From the IMG/VR virus record IMGVR_UViG_3300046006_003504, positions 1-46,085 of that record: a stretch of DNA of 46,085 nucleotides; one strand, written 5' to 3'. Positions 26,220-33,871 of this stretch are shown piece by piece. The notes beneath the pieces are model-generated. The model had not been told where the DNA came from. It saw nothing but the letters and a program-made list of their open reading frames with translations, and made no database searches. Source of the DNA: a virus. A program made the translations under genes and the position numbers. Position 1 is the stretch's first letter; the number at the start of each line of letters is the position of its first letter.

Positions 26220-26413
26220 TTTGAAAATCTCGGTACTCGTTCAATTGTGCCGCTATACTGAAACGCATCTAACAAAGGAACCAGTGTTACTAGATCGTTT
26301 GCAGCGCGACGCTCAATCATCTTGTGTTCACCATCAATCAACATAAAGTATAATTTGAGTGTGCCTTCGTCAACCTGCGGTTTAAAAATATATTCTAAAT
26401 CTTCTAATATCAT
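26216..26413 (-). CDS. hypothetical 65-aa protein
   Basis: The start at 26413 is preferred over an upstream in-frame ATG because GTGGAG lies 7 nt before it and it overlaps the preceding stop as ATGA. The sequence has alternating beta-like segments (KLYFMLIDG) and RRAANDLVTLVPLLDAF helix. No family is recognised. Confidence 0.55.
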   Translation of the reverse strand: MILEDLEYIFKPQVDEGTLKLYFMLIDGEHKMIERRAANDLVTLVPLLDAFQYSGTIERVPRFSK

Positions 26414-26526
26414 ACTGTCTCCACGATGTAGTATCCCGAGTAGGGATAGCGTTCTTGCAACCATTCCAACATGCCCGGTTCATTGGGCAGTTGGATTGAA
26501 TCAAACTTGTTTGTAATATACATCAT
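26410..26526 (-). CDS. 38-aa small protein
   Basis: A short gene between two ATGA overlaps; GAGG precedes the start. The residues NEPGMLEWLQERYPYSGYY suggest a helix followed by an aromatic tail. It is supported mainly by its perfect fit in the overlapping gene chain. The function is unknown. Confidence 0.5.
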   Translation of the reverse strand: MMYITNKFDSIQLPNEPGMLEWLQERYPYSGYYIVETV

Positions 26527-26768
26527 TCAACCTCAAGCAAAATCTTTTCACCTTCAGAACGAATACGAGCGATCTTACGACCTTCGATCTTCATGCCAAG
26601 TTCAATGAACGGTCCGCCGCTAGGGTCAACAAAGCCCAGGTCATTAAAGTCCATACGCTCTTGTCCTTCGCGACCGCCCATGCGCCAGTATTTGAGATCA
26701 CCAACGATAGTGTAAACACTTTCACTAACTAGCTCAAAACTATATTCATCACCATACCGATTTTTCAT
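26523..26768 (-). CDS. hypothetical 81-aa protein
   Basis: A small, mostly beta protein (FELVSESVYTIVGDLKYWRMGG) with a glycine-rich middle and a charged KIARIRSEGEKILLEVE end. No family is recognised. It lies in the early small-gene chain; the next gene upstream is a single-span membrane peptide. Confidence 0.6.
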   Translation of the reverse strand: MKNRYGDEYSFELVSESVYTIVGDLKYWRMGGREGQERMDFNDLGFVDPSGGPFIELGMKIEGRKIARIRSEGEKILLEVE

Positions 26769-26771
26769 TCT

Positions 26772-26894
26772 TTAACTCCAAAATATTTTTTTAACAAAAC
26801 TAAAAATAACCATAAACATTGTAAAGTAAGCGGCGGCGCCAACTATTAGCAAATACACTATCGCCCACCAGCCTGCTCGCTCTCCTTCGTTCAT
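26772..26894 (-). CDS. 40-aa single-pass membrane peptide
   Basis: After a short hydrophilic start (MNEGERAG) the sequence becomes a hydrophobic span of about 25 residues, ending with FVKKIFWS, so it should insert N-terminus out or in with the basic end cytoplasmic. Its start overlaps the previous stop as ATGA. Small phage membrane peptides of this type often act on the host envelope, but nothing specific can be said. Confidence 0.55.
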   Translation of the reverse strand: MNEGERAGWWAIVYLLIVGAAAYFTMFMVIFSFVKKIFWS

Positions 26895-27103
26895 TTTAGT
26901 TTTCCAATCTTGTTCACAACTTCAGCCTTGCTTTGTAGCAGTTGGGCACGGAATCTACGGTAGGTCCGCAGTGCAGCCACAGCCATAGGATCATTGGGTC
27001 GTGCTTCTAGCTCTGCTATACGAACATCCAGTTCGGCTTCTTTGGCACGATGCCGTTCGACATCTGCCTTGAGCCCTCTAGTATCGCCCCAAAAGAATTT
27101 CAT
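26891..27103 (-). CDS. 70-aa coiled-coil-like protein
   Basis: It is almost wholly helical, with heptad-like spacing in VERHRAKEAELDVRIAEL and again in the second half, separated by a short RPNDP turn. This suggests a helical hairpin. It is in the ATGA chain of early genes. The function is unknown. Confidence 0.6.
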   Translation of the reverse strand: MKFFWGDTRGLKADVERHRAKEAELDVRIAELEARPNDPMAVAALRTYRRFRAQLLQSKAEVVNKIGKLK

Positions 27104-27104
27104 A

Positions 27105-27404
27105 TCATCCCCACTTTAAAATAAAGAACACAGCGTCCTTTTGATTTTTAAAACGAAACTCGAAAGCACCTTGACTCCACCGTGGGTTGTTATACCCTTC
27201 GTTACGATGTCCAAACCGTTCAGAGCACCATGCCATCATGGCATCCTTGTCCTCCCACCAATCACCGCCCGAATAATACACAGTGTATTTTTGAGGGGCA
27301 AGTTCTTCTCGCACCCGCAGTTCTAAACTGCGAGGACGACTTTTGTGATTAGTAAACCAGTTCATAGTATGTGGGTAGAAACTATCGACATCTAAATCAA
27401 TCAT
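27105..27404 (-). CDS. hypothetical 99-aa protein
   Basis: The sequence has mixed alpha/beta character with aromatic-rich segments (YYSGGDWWEDKDAMMAW) and ends in a strand, FFILKWG. It starts within the stop of the HD-hydrolase gene (TAATG), although an internal ATG at 27365 is possible. No family is recognised. Confidence 0.6.
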   Translation of the reverse strand: MIDLDVDSFYPHTMNWFTNHKSRPRSLELRVREELAPQKYTVYYSGGDWWEDKDAMMAWCSERFGHRNEGYNNPRWSQGAFEFRFKNQKDAVFFILKWG

Positions 27405-27907
27405 TACACACCCACATACCGGCTGGCCTCGGCGTGCAAACCTGGATCACCCTTAGTCATCACAGCCAACAACAAACGCTTTTCTTCCAAGTAAGTCTTA
27501 GCGAAAGCAGGATCATGTTCCATGATGCTCTTGCTGTTGGAGATCAAATCTGCCAACTTGATGGTCTGTGCTTCTGCGGGCGCTTCAGCGGTGTGAGCAC
27601 GGTCTACAGCCTTACGTGTGGCACGATTGCCATCTTCGGGCTTAGACACATCAGTCAACCACCCAACTAACTCGGCCACCTCAGTGCCGAACTCGGCACG
27701 GATAGTTTCGATTGTAACACCAGTGTCTTCCACAACATCATGAAGCCAAGCAGCCGCAACCATAGCGTCAGTGCCGCCGTGACTCATCACTATTGAGGCT
27801 ACTTCGGCTGGATGAACGATGTAGGGTTCGAACGTATACTTACGAACTTGCCCTACAGCCGCATGTGCCGCAGTTGCAAATACTCTAGCCCTTATTATGA
27901 TGGTCAT
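27404..27907 (-). CDS. SpoT/MESH1-like HD hydrolase
   Basis: The 167-aa protein contains the HD hydrolase part of the RelA/SpoT family without a synthetase domain, as in MESH1 small alarmone hydrolases: R22-K, H32 in VHPAEVA, HDVVEDT (H56, D57, E60, D61), and KLADLISN (K117, D120, N124). Known relatives hydrolyse (p)ppGpp or NADPH. A phage copy could counter the host stringent response during infection, which is inference. AGGAG precedes the ATG and a strong promoter with a palindromic spacer lies just upstream. Confidence 0.82.
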   Translation of the reverse strand: MTIIIRARVFATAAHAAVGQVRKYTFEPYIVHPAEVASIVMSHGGTDAMVAAAWLHDVVEDTGVTIETIRAEFGTEVAELVGWLTDVSKPEDGNRATRKAVDRAHTAEAPAEAQTIKLADLISNSKSIMEHDPAFAKTYLEEKRLLLAVMTKGDPGLHAEASRYVGV

Positions 27908-27930
27908 GCTACTCTCCTTAGTAAGTATAT

Positions 27931-27959
27931 ATTATAGCATGGTTTTACCATGCTGTCAA
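27931..27959 (-). promoter_or_regulatory. consensus sigma70 promoter with palindromic spacer
   Basis: -35 TTGACA (27954-27959), -10 TATAAT (27931-27936). The complete 17-nt spacer is a 7-3-7 inverted repeat (GCATGGT/ACCATGC), suggesting an operator placed between the boxes. It drives the HD hydrolase and the chain of small genes to 26040. Confidence 0.85.
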
Positions 27960-28507
27960 CCGGTATGATGACCTTTGATTTTGCCCGTTAACGCATCCGA
28001 AATAGCTCGTTCCATTTCTACAACAATCATTCCAGTTGCATCCATGCCCATATCACGACACCGGAATTCTTCCATTCCGCTTGTGCCGCCGTGTAAGTGA
28101 CCGTGAAAGTGAAGGGCGCCACGATGCATTTGATCCCATTCTGCAATTGGATAGTGAAACATAACACACTTGTGTCCGTTATAGTTTATGTCCAAATACT
28201 TATGAACTTCTTTGAAGCAGTTACGGAATGTAGGGTCATTCAATGCCTTACGATCGTGATTGCCTTCTACAAGAATCTTAGTTCCGTTACATCGATTCAT
28301 ATACTCGGCTGCTTTCTGGGCAGGCAGGAATGCAACATCGCCCAAAATATAAACAAGATCGTCTGGATGAACAATACTATTCCATTCGATGACCATTTGT
28401 TCATTCATGTAGTTCACGTCATTGCGAAATCTCGCACGTGATTGTGGGCAGAACGACATAATGTTCTTGTGCCCAAAGTGTAGATCTGAAGTAATCCATG
28501 TTCTCAT
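27956..28507 (-). CDS. calcineurin-like metallophosphoesterase
   Basis: Classic metal motifs are present: D8-x-H10, GD at 56-57, GNHD at 82-85 and HGHLHG at 135-140. At 183 aa it is the small phage/YfcE-like type, which hydrolyses phosphodiesters or phosphomonoesters. Its 3' end overlaps the -35 box of the HD-hydrolase promoter. The ATG is 10 nt after the stop of a 57-aa gene. Confidence 0.88.
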   Translation of the reverse strand: MRTWITSDLHFGHKNIMSFCPQSRARFRNDVNYMNEQMVIEWNSIVHPDDLVYILGDVAFLPAQKAAEYMNRCNGTKILVEGNHDRKALNDPTFRNCFKEVHKYLDINYNGHKCVMFHYPIAEWDQMHRGALHFHGHLHGGTSGMEEFRCRDMGMDATGMIVVEMERAISDALTGKIKGHHTG

Positions 28508-28516
28508 TTTATTATC

Positions 28517-28690
28517 TTAATACGTTTCTTTTACAATATCATACTCTTCTGCAGGCCATTTGGCTTTAAATTCATCTGTTTTAACATATTCATTATAGGT
28601 CTTGGCTTCAAAGAAGACCTTTTTGAATACGCTCATATGTTCGCCCTTGGGCAGAACTGTGAGATAGATCGATTTTGCCTTGCCTGCCAT
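28517..28690 (-). CDS. 57-aa conserved-looking small protein
   Basis: A basic-to-aromatic small protein (SIYLTVLPKGEHMSVFKKVFF) with an AAGGAT ribosome site and a consensus promoter 27 nt upstream. It has features of a real early phage gene. The function is unknown. Confidence 0.65.
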   Translation of the reverse strand: MAGKAKSIYLTVLPKGEHMSVFKKVFFEAKTYNEYVKTDEFKAKWPAEEYDIVKETY

Positions 28691-28716
28691 TGTATATCCT
28701 TTGTGTTAATATTTAC

Positions 28717-28745
28717 ATTATACAGTCAAAAGAAAGCCCTGTCAA
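28717..28745 (-). promoter_or_regulatory. consensus sigma70 promoter overlapping a terminator
   Basis: -35 TTGACA (28740-28745), 17-nt spacer, -10 TATAAT (28717-28722). The -35 box lies in the loop of the terminator hairpin 28735-28753, so one sequence ends the upstream transcript and starts the next. Confidence 0.85.
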
Positions 28746-28753
28746 GCAGGGCT
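28728..28753 (-). terminator. rho-independent terminator of the kinase operon
   Basis: A 7-bp stem (AGCCCTG/CAGGGCT, 28735-28753) with a 5-nt loop, followed on the minus strand by TTCTTTT. It lies 5 nt after the kinase stop codon. Confidence 0.8.
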
Positions 28754-28757
28754 GTGG

Positions 28758-29222
28758 TTATTGTGCGAACCAAATCTCTTTGAAACCTTCCTCTTCGGTT
28801 GGATCTTCCCAAGATCCAATCATGCTATAGATAACATGATCCGGAATCTCTTTGCCAGGACGGCTCATTAACCGACGCATAAGTTCTTTATGCTCAGGTG
28901 TCTTAAACACCACAGCAATGTGCTCATAGTCTGGCAACATGTTGAACTTACGAGCGCGACTTTTAACAGTGGTGCTGGTTTGATCCCAAATAATGTCACG
29001 ATTCATTTCGCGGGCCGCCACCACTTCCTTGGCCATCAAGTCCACCGCAGTGGGCATAAAATCTGTAAAGACTTCGCTGTAGGTACGACCCACTTCCTTA
29101 GCATAGATTTCAACCCACTTGTCTGTGCTTATTCGGGCGCACAGTAATGCCCAGTCTTGTTCATCTACCCAAGTAGATTTACCAGAACCAGGCACTCCAA
29201 TCAATTGATAGCATTTTGCCAT
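28758..29222 (-). CDS. P-loop kinase, polynucleotide-kinase-like
   Basis: GVPGSGKST at 9-17 is a Walker A loop; the 154-aa protein continues with DIIWDQTST and a helical lid RRLMSRPGKEIP, as in the kinase domain of T4-type polynucleotide kinase and related phage AAA-33 proteins. It lacks the phosphatase domain of T4 Pnk. It would phosphorylate a nucleic-acid 5' end or a small molecule. Its start shares one base with the phosphatase stop. Confidence 0.8.
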   Translation of the reverse strand: MAKCYQLIGVPGSGKSTWVDEQDWALLCARISTDKWVEIYAKEVGRTYSEVFTDFMPTAVDLMAKEVVAAREMNRDIIWDQTSTTVKSRARKFNMLPDYEHIAVVFKTPEHKELMRRLMSRPGKEIPDHVIYSMIGSWEDPTEEEGFKEIWFAQ

Positions 29223-29689
29223 TAGTCTACACTCCTAAAAGATCGCCAATCATCTACATTGGGCTTTTCATCTTCATCATAAGTCCAACCCAGAGCCTTC
29301 ATCATGCGGTGCTTGACTAACAGGTTAGGACTACGGAATCGACCAGTATCTTCAAAGCCCAGCATGACCCCAACTTCGCAAACCGCACCTGACCGACAGA
29401 TGCCTGCATAGCAATGAACAACAACATTCATACGATTGTCCAGTGCGTGTTGCAGTAGTCGAACCAGCTCAGCAGCCTGCTCATGACTACAACGCATGGC
29501 TTCGTCGAGGGCAAAGTCTTTTTCTTCTATGTCCAAAAATTCAAAGTTATGTTGTTCTTTGAACTTGTGTGCTGGCACAGGACGCCAGCTGGCTGGATCA
29601 ACAATGCTGATCAGCATACTATTCTCTCCAGCCTCATGATGGAACCTTGTGGGTATATCAGCGGCTGCTACGTTTTCAATCCATGGCAT
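29222..29689 (-). CDS. dual-specificity/tyrosine-type protein phosphatase
   Basis: The P-loop HCYAGICRS at 92-100 (C93, R99) defines the Cys-phosphatase fold, with D53 or D63 as possible general acid. At 155 aa it resembles the small phage and archaeal DSP-like phosphatases. Substrates may be phosphoproteins or RNA 5' triphosphates. It is co-transcribed with the P-loop kinase. Confidence 0.82.
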   Translation of the reverse strand: MPWIENVAAADIPTRFHHEAGENSMLISIVDPASWRPVPAHKFKEQHNFEFLDIEEKDFALDEAMRCSHEQAAELVRLLQHALDNRMNVVVHCYAGICRSGAVCEVGVMLGFEDTGRFRSPNLLVKHRMMKALGWTYDEDEKPNVDDWRSFRSVD

Positions 29690-29698
29690 ATATGCCTC

Positions 29699-29893
29699 CT
29701 AAGTTTCTATGTCGATGTGCCGACCTTTGTCCAAATCTAGACGAAGATTCCTTGCCACTCGTTCTGCTACAATATCTTCAAACTTACGCTGTTCGATTAC
29801 TTTGCGATAGTCCTCGTCTCTTTTGTCTTGAATCAGGCGCTGTTCAAGATTGTATTCTCGAATACGAATTTGTTCTGTTCTTGAAATGTTCAT
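29699..29893 (-). CDS. 64-aa highly charged helical protein
   Basis: Nearly all residues favour helix, with alternating Arg/Glu (IRIREYNLEQRLIQDKRDED). It overlaps the upstream peptidase-like gene by 4 nt. The function is unknown. It may be an accessory subunit or regulator, judged only by context. Confidence 0.6.
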   Translation of the reverse strand: MNISRTEQIRIREYNLEQRLIQDKRDEDYRKVIEQRKFEDIVAERVARNLRLDLDKGRHIDIET

Positions 29894-30318
29894 AATTCGA
29901 TTGCCTTTCTAAATAAAATTTCTTGGCGTGCAAATGCATCCAATTCCCAGGGTTGATCCAGATAGTGCGTCTTTTTACTATAACGCTTGCCCATCCAGAT
30001 CCTTGATTGATTTGGTAAGAACTTCATTAGTCCTTTAGCCAATTGCCGAACGTGAACCATTTCGTGTGCTAAAGTTGTGCCCATATCTAACAGGCCGGCC
30101 TTGGTAATTCGTTTTGGTTTCCTAATTAACACAAGATAGCAGTCGGCAATTTTAATGTCAAGTGTTGCACCCTGCATCCCTTCCTCGATATCTTCGGTAA
30201 CTTTAACTAAAACAGCTCGCCGACTACGAGTCAAACCTAATTGTGCAATCATAGAAGGCATAAGACTGTTAATAAACTTACGTGCATGTTCATTTTTTGC
30301 TTCGACTAGATATTCCAT
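29890..30318 (-). CDS. SprT-like zinc metalloprotein
   Basis: The 142-aa protein has HEMVH at 85-89 followed by VRQ, as in SprT/Spartan-type and minigluzincin peptidases, and a basic N-terminal half. It has the same HExxH-x-RQ arrangement as the 244-aa protein at 648. It is first in an operon of helical protein, phosphatase and kinase, behind a consensus promoter. Possible roles are protein cleavage on DNA or host-protein processing; both are guesses from the family. Confidence 0.72.
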   Translation of the reverse strand: MEYLVEAKNEHARKFINSLMPSMIAQLGLTRSRRAVLVKVTEDIEEGMQGATLDIKIADCYLVLIRKPKRITKAGLLDMGTTLAHEMVHVRQLAKGLMKFLPNQSRIWMGKRYSKKTHYLDQPWELDAFARQEILFRKAIEL

Positions 30319-30348
30319 TGTGCGACCTTTCTGCTTTGTTATAGCCTA

Positions 30349-30377
30349 ATTATAGCATACTTTTACCAGTTTGTCAA
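30349..30377 (-). promoter_or_regulatory. consensus sigma70 promoter of the peptidase-phosphatase-kinase operon
   Basis: -35 TTGACA (30372-30377), 17-nt spacer, -10 TATAAT (30349-30354). The spacer half TGGTAAAA..ATGC resembles that of the promoter at 27931, without the full palindrome. Confidence 0.85.
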
Positions 30378-30382
30378 CTCAG

Positions 30383-30388
30383 TAAATA
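30383..30388 (+). promoter_or_regulatory. late-type TAAATA box, 5 nt before ATG 30394
   Basis: It lies 6 nt from the opposing -35 box, making a divergent early (left) / late (right) promoter pair. Confidence 0.6.
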
Positions 30389-30393
30389 ATATT

Positions 30394-30606
30394 ATGTCCA
30401 AAAAGCAAACTCGCCAAGAAGAAAAACTCGACGAGCTCAACGAACTTTTGAGTTATTATGACTATCCTACAAAAGGGGAAACGCTCTGCTCCCATAAAGG
30501 GTTACTAATGGGCTGGATAGCCAGACTAGCATCAACAGATTATATAGTAGCACAAGAGCTAGAGAATCGGTTAGAAATTGCTAGACAAAAACATAAAAAT
30601 ACATAG
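30394..30606 (+). CDS. hypothetical 70-aa protein
   Basis: A small charged helical protein (EEKLDELNELLSYY ... RLEIARQKHK). It has a single-gene unit with its own late box and ends directly against the convergent gene at 30607. No family is recognised. Confidence 0.6.
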   Translation: MSKKQTRQEEKLDELNELLSYYDYPTKGETLCSHKGLLMGWIARLASTDYIVAQELENRLEIARQKHKNT

Positions 30607-31176
30607 TCAACTTAGCAGTTCAGGATAAAAGAAGCTAAGATCCTTTTGATAAATTAAACGTATAAGATCGTTTGATTCCTTGTCAAACAGTCTTCTATAA
30701 TTCATAGGTTTAGGTAACGTAAATACTGCTTCTGATGATTTTGAAAATTTAATAAAATCAGTTTCAATATATTCGTTCCTTAAAAATATAATCGAATCAT
30801 CCAGAGGATAGTCATCTAATATATTAGGACACAAAGTTGGGTCCAATGCAACTGATCGAACAAGTTGTTTTAAGTCCGTGAATTTTCTTTTATGTCTCAC
30901 AGAGTCTGTGTAAATCTGAAATAATCGTAGCCACGGATCATTTATTGCAGTTATGAATCTAACATTTGGATACAAATTTTTTAAGTGAGATAATCCGGAT
31001 ACAGTATTTTTTACTCGCCCTTCTAGATATCTAAAACAGGTTGCTGGATTTTTTCTAAACCAATAAATGATTGCTGCTAAATTAGCAACGTTGTTATTCG
31101 GGATCCCGAATAACATAAAAATATCATTATCGGCGATTGATAAACTGGATAAATGCTCGTTGATAGTATATGTCAT
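30607..31176 (-). CDS. sulfotransferase-like protein (degenerate)
   Basis: The 189-aa protein has FITAINDPWLRLFQIYTD, which resembles the 3'-phosphate-binding segment (RDPWxRxxSxY) of Sulfotransfer_2-type enzymes, and a closing LIYQKDLSFFYP like their C-terminal signature. The usual Arg and PAPS P-loop are not intact, so catalysis is uncertain. It overlaps the next gene by 50 nt, with an internal ATG as an alternative start. Confidence 0.45.
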   Translation of the reverse strand: MTYTINEHLSSLSIADNDIFMLFGIPNNNVANLAAIIYWFRKNPATCFRYLEGRVKNTVSGLSHLKNLYPNVRFITAINDPWLRLFQIYTDSVRHKRKFTDLKQLVRSVALDPTLCPNILDDYPLDDSIIFLRNEYIETDFIKFSKSSEAVFTLPKPMNYRRLFDKESNDLIRLIYQKDLSFFYPELLS

Positions 31177-32314
31177 ATAATTCGTTTTGTAAAAAATTAA
31201 TATTTTTAGAAAATCTATCCTTGTGTGTGGACCATAATTTTTTAACTAAGTCTGGATTATTTAATAGATGCATATTATTTGATATTGCAAGATACATCCT
31301 ACGAATTGGATGAAGTTCATTATCGTAACTGTGATCTATTACATCGTCGAACACGTCTAATCCCAGGGTTCTTAAAAACTTTACGATACCTGGCGAACTA
31401 ATCCATATTGGAAAACTACACCCATAAAAACAATTAGCAGTTTTTTCAGTTACTAAAAATGCAGTTTCTGTATATGATGTTTCGTTAATAAATTCAATAA
31501 ACGTATTTTGATAATAAGGAGTTAATACCGATAAAAAGTTATTGTAATTGTCATTATCTTTCTCCGGATATATATCTATAGAGTCTGATATATCTAATGC
31601 AGTAGTTAATAGTTTTTGATATCCTACCTCGAATACTTCTTTAATATCTTCCTGAGAAGCAAAGTCCCATGTATGAGTCGGTGTAGTAGGCAATTCATCT
31701 CTAAACATACAGGATATAAGTCCGTGATCTTTTAAATTCAATCCTAATAAAAAAGAAAGAAAATACCGTCTGGCGGTTCTGTTATTCCTATTGAGTGTTA
31801 AGAATGTAGTATTACTTTCTAAATTCTTTTCTAAAATATTAGGCAACCGTTTATACTCTATCATTTGATTAGTAATGTCGCCGCCCCATGGAACAATACT
31901 AACATTTTTATAATTAACATACGATTCTAAATTTTCTAAAGAAGTAATTAATATAAATTTTTTATCTGCATGAGCTTCGAATATATCGGTAAGAGGAGTT
32001 ATTAAGGTAGGTTCGGCATGATACCAGGGATTAAAGTCATCACTGGTTAGATGATCTTTAATGGCAATTATTACTAAATTATTCTTAATCGAGGATTGAA
32101 TATAATTCCAATAAAAGTCTCTATGCACAGCATAATACTCGGGCTCTTCGTCATATGATTTATTTGAAATATTAAACAATTCAACTTTGCCATGTGCTAA
32201 CGTCAGCGACCACACATAGAATGCATCAAATGGTTCTGACACAGTATCTATGAGTTGAAAAAACAATCTAGAAGTAAATTGATCGTTTGGTGGCTGAGAG
32301 AGTATCTGGATCAT
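31127..32314 (-). CDS. large hypothetical protein with a TEKT...HSYD conserved-like block
   Basis: The 395-aa protein has a C-terminal block running from VTEKTANCFYGCSFPIW to DVIDHSYDNE that resembles glycosyltransferase-family-10-like phage proteins seen in marine phages, a match recalled and not checked. The middle carries LTLNRNNRTARRYFL, a possible substrate segment. I cannot name a reaction. It overlaps the Bug protein gene by 4 nt. Confidence 0.5.
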   Translation of the reverse strand: MIQILSQPPNDQFTSRLFFQLIDTVSEPFDAFYVWSLTLAHGKVELFNISNKSYDEEPEYYAVHRDFYWNYIQSSIKNNLVIIAIKDHLTSDDFNPWYHAEPTLITPLTDIFEAHADKKFILITSLENLESYVNYKNVSIVPWGGDITNQMIEYKRLPNILEKNLESNTTFLTLNRNNRTARRYFLSFLLGLNLKDHGLISCMFRDELPTTPTHTWDFASQEDIKEVFEVGYQKLLTTALDISDSIDIYPEKDNDNYNNFLSVLTPYYQNTFIEFINETSYTETAFLVTEKTANCFYGCSFPIWISSPGIVKFLRTLGLDVFDDVIDHSYDNELHPIRRMYLAISNNMHLLNNPDLVKKLWSTHKDRFSKNINFLQNELYDIYYQRAFIQFINRR

Positions 32315-33282
32315 TGCTCTATTTTTTCAAGGACAGGGATCCATAACTTTCTTAAATTAACCATGCTCTGTTTAAATCCATTAGGAGTCAACTCTTGCTC
32401 GTCAGTAAACATATAGTTGTTTTCAAAGAAGATCTGTGCTTCTGGACTTCTAATTGCTTTGGCAAAATTATCAACATACCATTTGTGTATATCGGCTGGA
32501 GTGCCTTTTGGGAGTATAATACCCCATCCTGCATATACATTCATACCCGGAACCCATTTGTTCATCAACGGAGTGTTTTCAAAACCTTTGATGTTACGTT
32601 CACTGGTTAATGCGATAATTTTAATCTTACCTGATTGTGCAAGTGGGGCAGCAACTGCGGCTGGAATAATACCAAACTCTAAATGACCACCTGCTACATC
32701 ATTCCCTGCTTGAGCAGGACCTTTGTATTCTACAGTAACAATTAGTTTTTTATCTAGTCTAATCTTATCTGCCATGTAGTCATAGGCTAACTTATGTGCG
32801 CCACTACCTGCGGCAATGTTAATTGGCTTTGTAGTCGTCTTTAACTTATTAACAAATTCTGCAGGATTATTAACATCACTGTTACTGTGTGCAATCACGA
32901 CCAACGGGCTCTTTGCAATGCCAACTACATATTCAAAATCATCTAACTTATATCTAACAGCAGTTCGTTGAAAGAATTCTGCTGTGACAAATACACCCTG
33001 ATTACTGGGAATATGAATGTGGTAGCCATCAGCCGGACGAGTTATAAAATCGTTCATTGCTATAACTCCGCTAGCACCTGGACGATTTTCTATAATAAAT
33101 GCAAGTTTAGGATTTGCTTTTTCTAGAATACTGCTTACTCCTCTAAAACTTAATTCGTTTCCTGATCCTGGAGCAAATCCTATCAATACATTAATAGGCT
33201 TAGTTGGTTCCCAGGCCCAAGCAGTTGATGTGATTAAAGAAAATACAATTACTTTAATAAAGTTACTAATATATCTGACCAT
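32311..33282 (-). CDS. Bug/TctC-family periplasmic solute-binding protein
   Basis: The first 23 residues are a Sec signal peptide ending at AWA. GFAPGSG at 35-41 and ENRPGASG at 65-72 are the family signatures that bind carboxylates in tripartite tricarboxylate transport. At 323 aa it is full length. No TctA or TctB membrane gene is nearby, so it would have to work with host transporter parts, or serve another periplasmic role. AGAGG precedes its ATG inside the upstream gene. Confidence 0.88.
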   Translation of the reverse strand: MVRYISNFIKVIVFSLITSTAWAWEPTKPINVLIGFAPGSGNELSFRGVSSILEKANPKLAFIIENRPGASGVIAMNDFITRPADGYHIHIPSNQGVFVTAEFFQRTAVRYKLDDFEYVVGIAKSPLVVIAHSNSDVNNPAEFVNKLKTTTKPINIAAGSGAHKLAYDYMADKIRLDKKLIVTVEYKGPAQAGNDVAGGHLEFGIIPAAVAAPLAQSGKIKIIALTSERNIKGFENTPLMNKWVPGMNVYAGWGIILPKGTPADIHKWYVDNFAKAIRSPEAQIFFENNYMFTDEQELTPNGFKQSMVNLRKLWIPVLEKIEQ

Positions 33283-33824
33283 TGTTGTTTTACCTCTATC
33301 TGTTGATTAAATTGTTGTTCGACCCATATTGGTGTAAAGTAATTCCAAGTTAAGTCATGCGTGTGTGCAAACTTTAAAATGCAGGCATTTTGTTTTGCAA
33401 TTTCTCCTAACATAGTGGTGCTATCTTTGTAGGCTGTATAACTAGGATACTTAATGTTAAAGCCGCCCGCTTCGTGCCACCACGCATAACTAGTCATGTC
33501 TGGCCTATAAACCAACATAATCCAATCATTAGAGAAACGTTGCCTAACTGCGTCTAACTTGTATGCCCAATCGTGACTCTTAACTATTCGTGTTCCACCC
33601 GATGTAGTCCATGCTTGATCAATATAATTTTCTTCAAGATGCGCTTCTAGCTCCATTCCTTGACCAAAGTAAGCGCCTTTGTGTCCAGAGAAACCGTTGT
33701 GACTGAATTCTCTTTCAGGTGTTCGGTCGCTGGTATTAAATCCGTTGAGCTGTTCTAGTGTCTGAGCAATACCGCTCCACCGACTTCCTGGGACTCCTGT
33801 AAAAAATAAACGATTAGGTAACAT
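33249..33824 (-). CDS. sulfotransferase-fold (PAPS-binding P-loop) protein
   Basis: LFFTGVPGSRWSG at 6-18 has the position of the 5'-phosphosulfate loop, and RIVKSHDW with MLVYRPD resembles the 3'-phosphate site of sulfotransferases. The 191-aa protein may transfer sulfate to a glycan or lipid, or bind a nucleotide only. It is first in the leftward operon with the Bug protein, with which it overlaps by 34 nt. Confidence 0.55.
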   Translation of the reverse strand: MLPNRLFFTGVPGSRWSGIAQTLEQLNGFNTSDRTPEREFSHNGFSGHKGAYFGQGMELEAHLEENYIDQAWTTSGGTRIVKSHDWAYKLDAVRQRFSNDWIMLVYRPDMTSYAWWHEAGGFNIKYPSYTAYKDSTTMLGEIAKQNACILKFAHTHDLTWNYFTPIWVEQQFNQQIEVKQQWSDILVTLLK

Positions 33825-33871
33825 ATCTTTAATAAATAACTTAGCAGTTAATATTTATGACGGGGGAAATT

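Noticed and set aside
28097-28441. 114-codon open frame antisense to the metallophosphoesterase
   Set aside because: The minus-strand gene has all metal motifs, and the plus product has no recognisable features.
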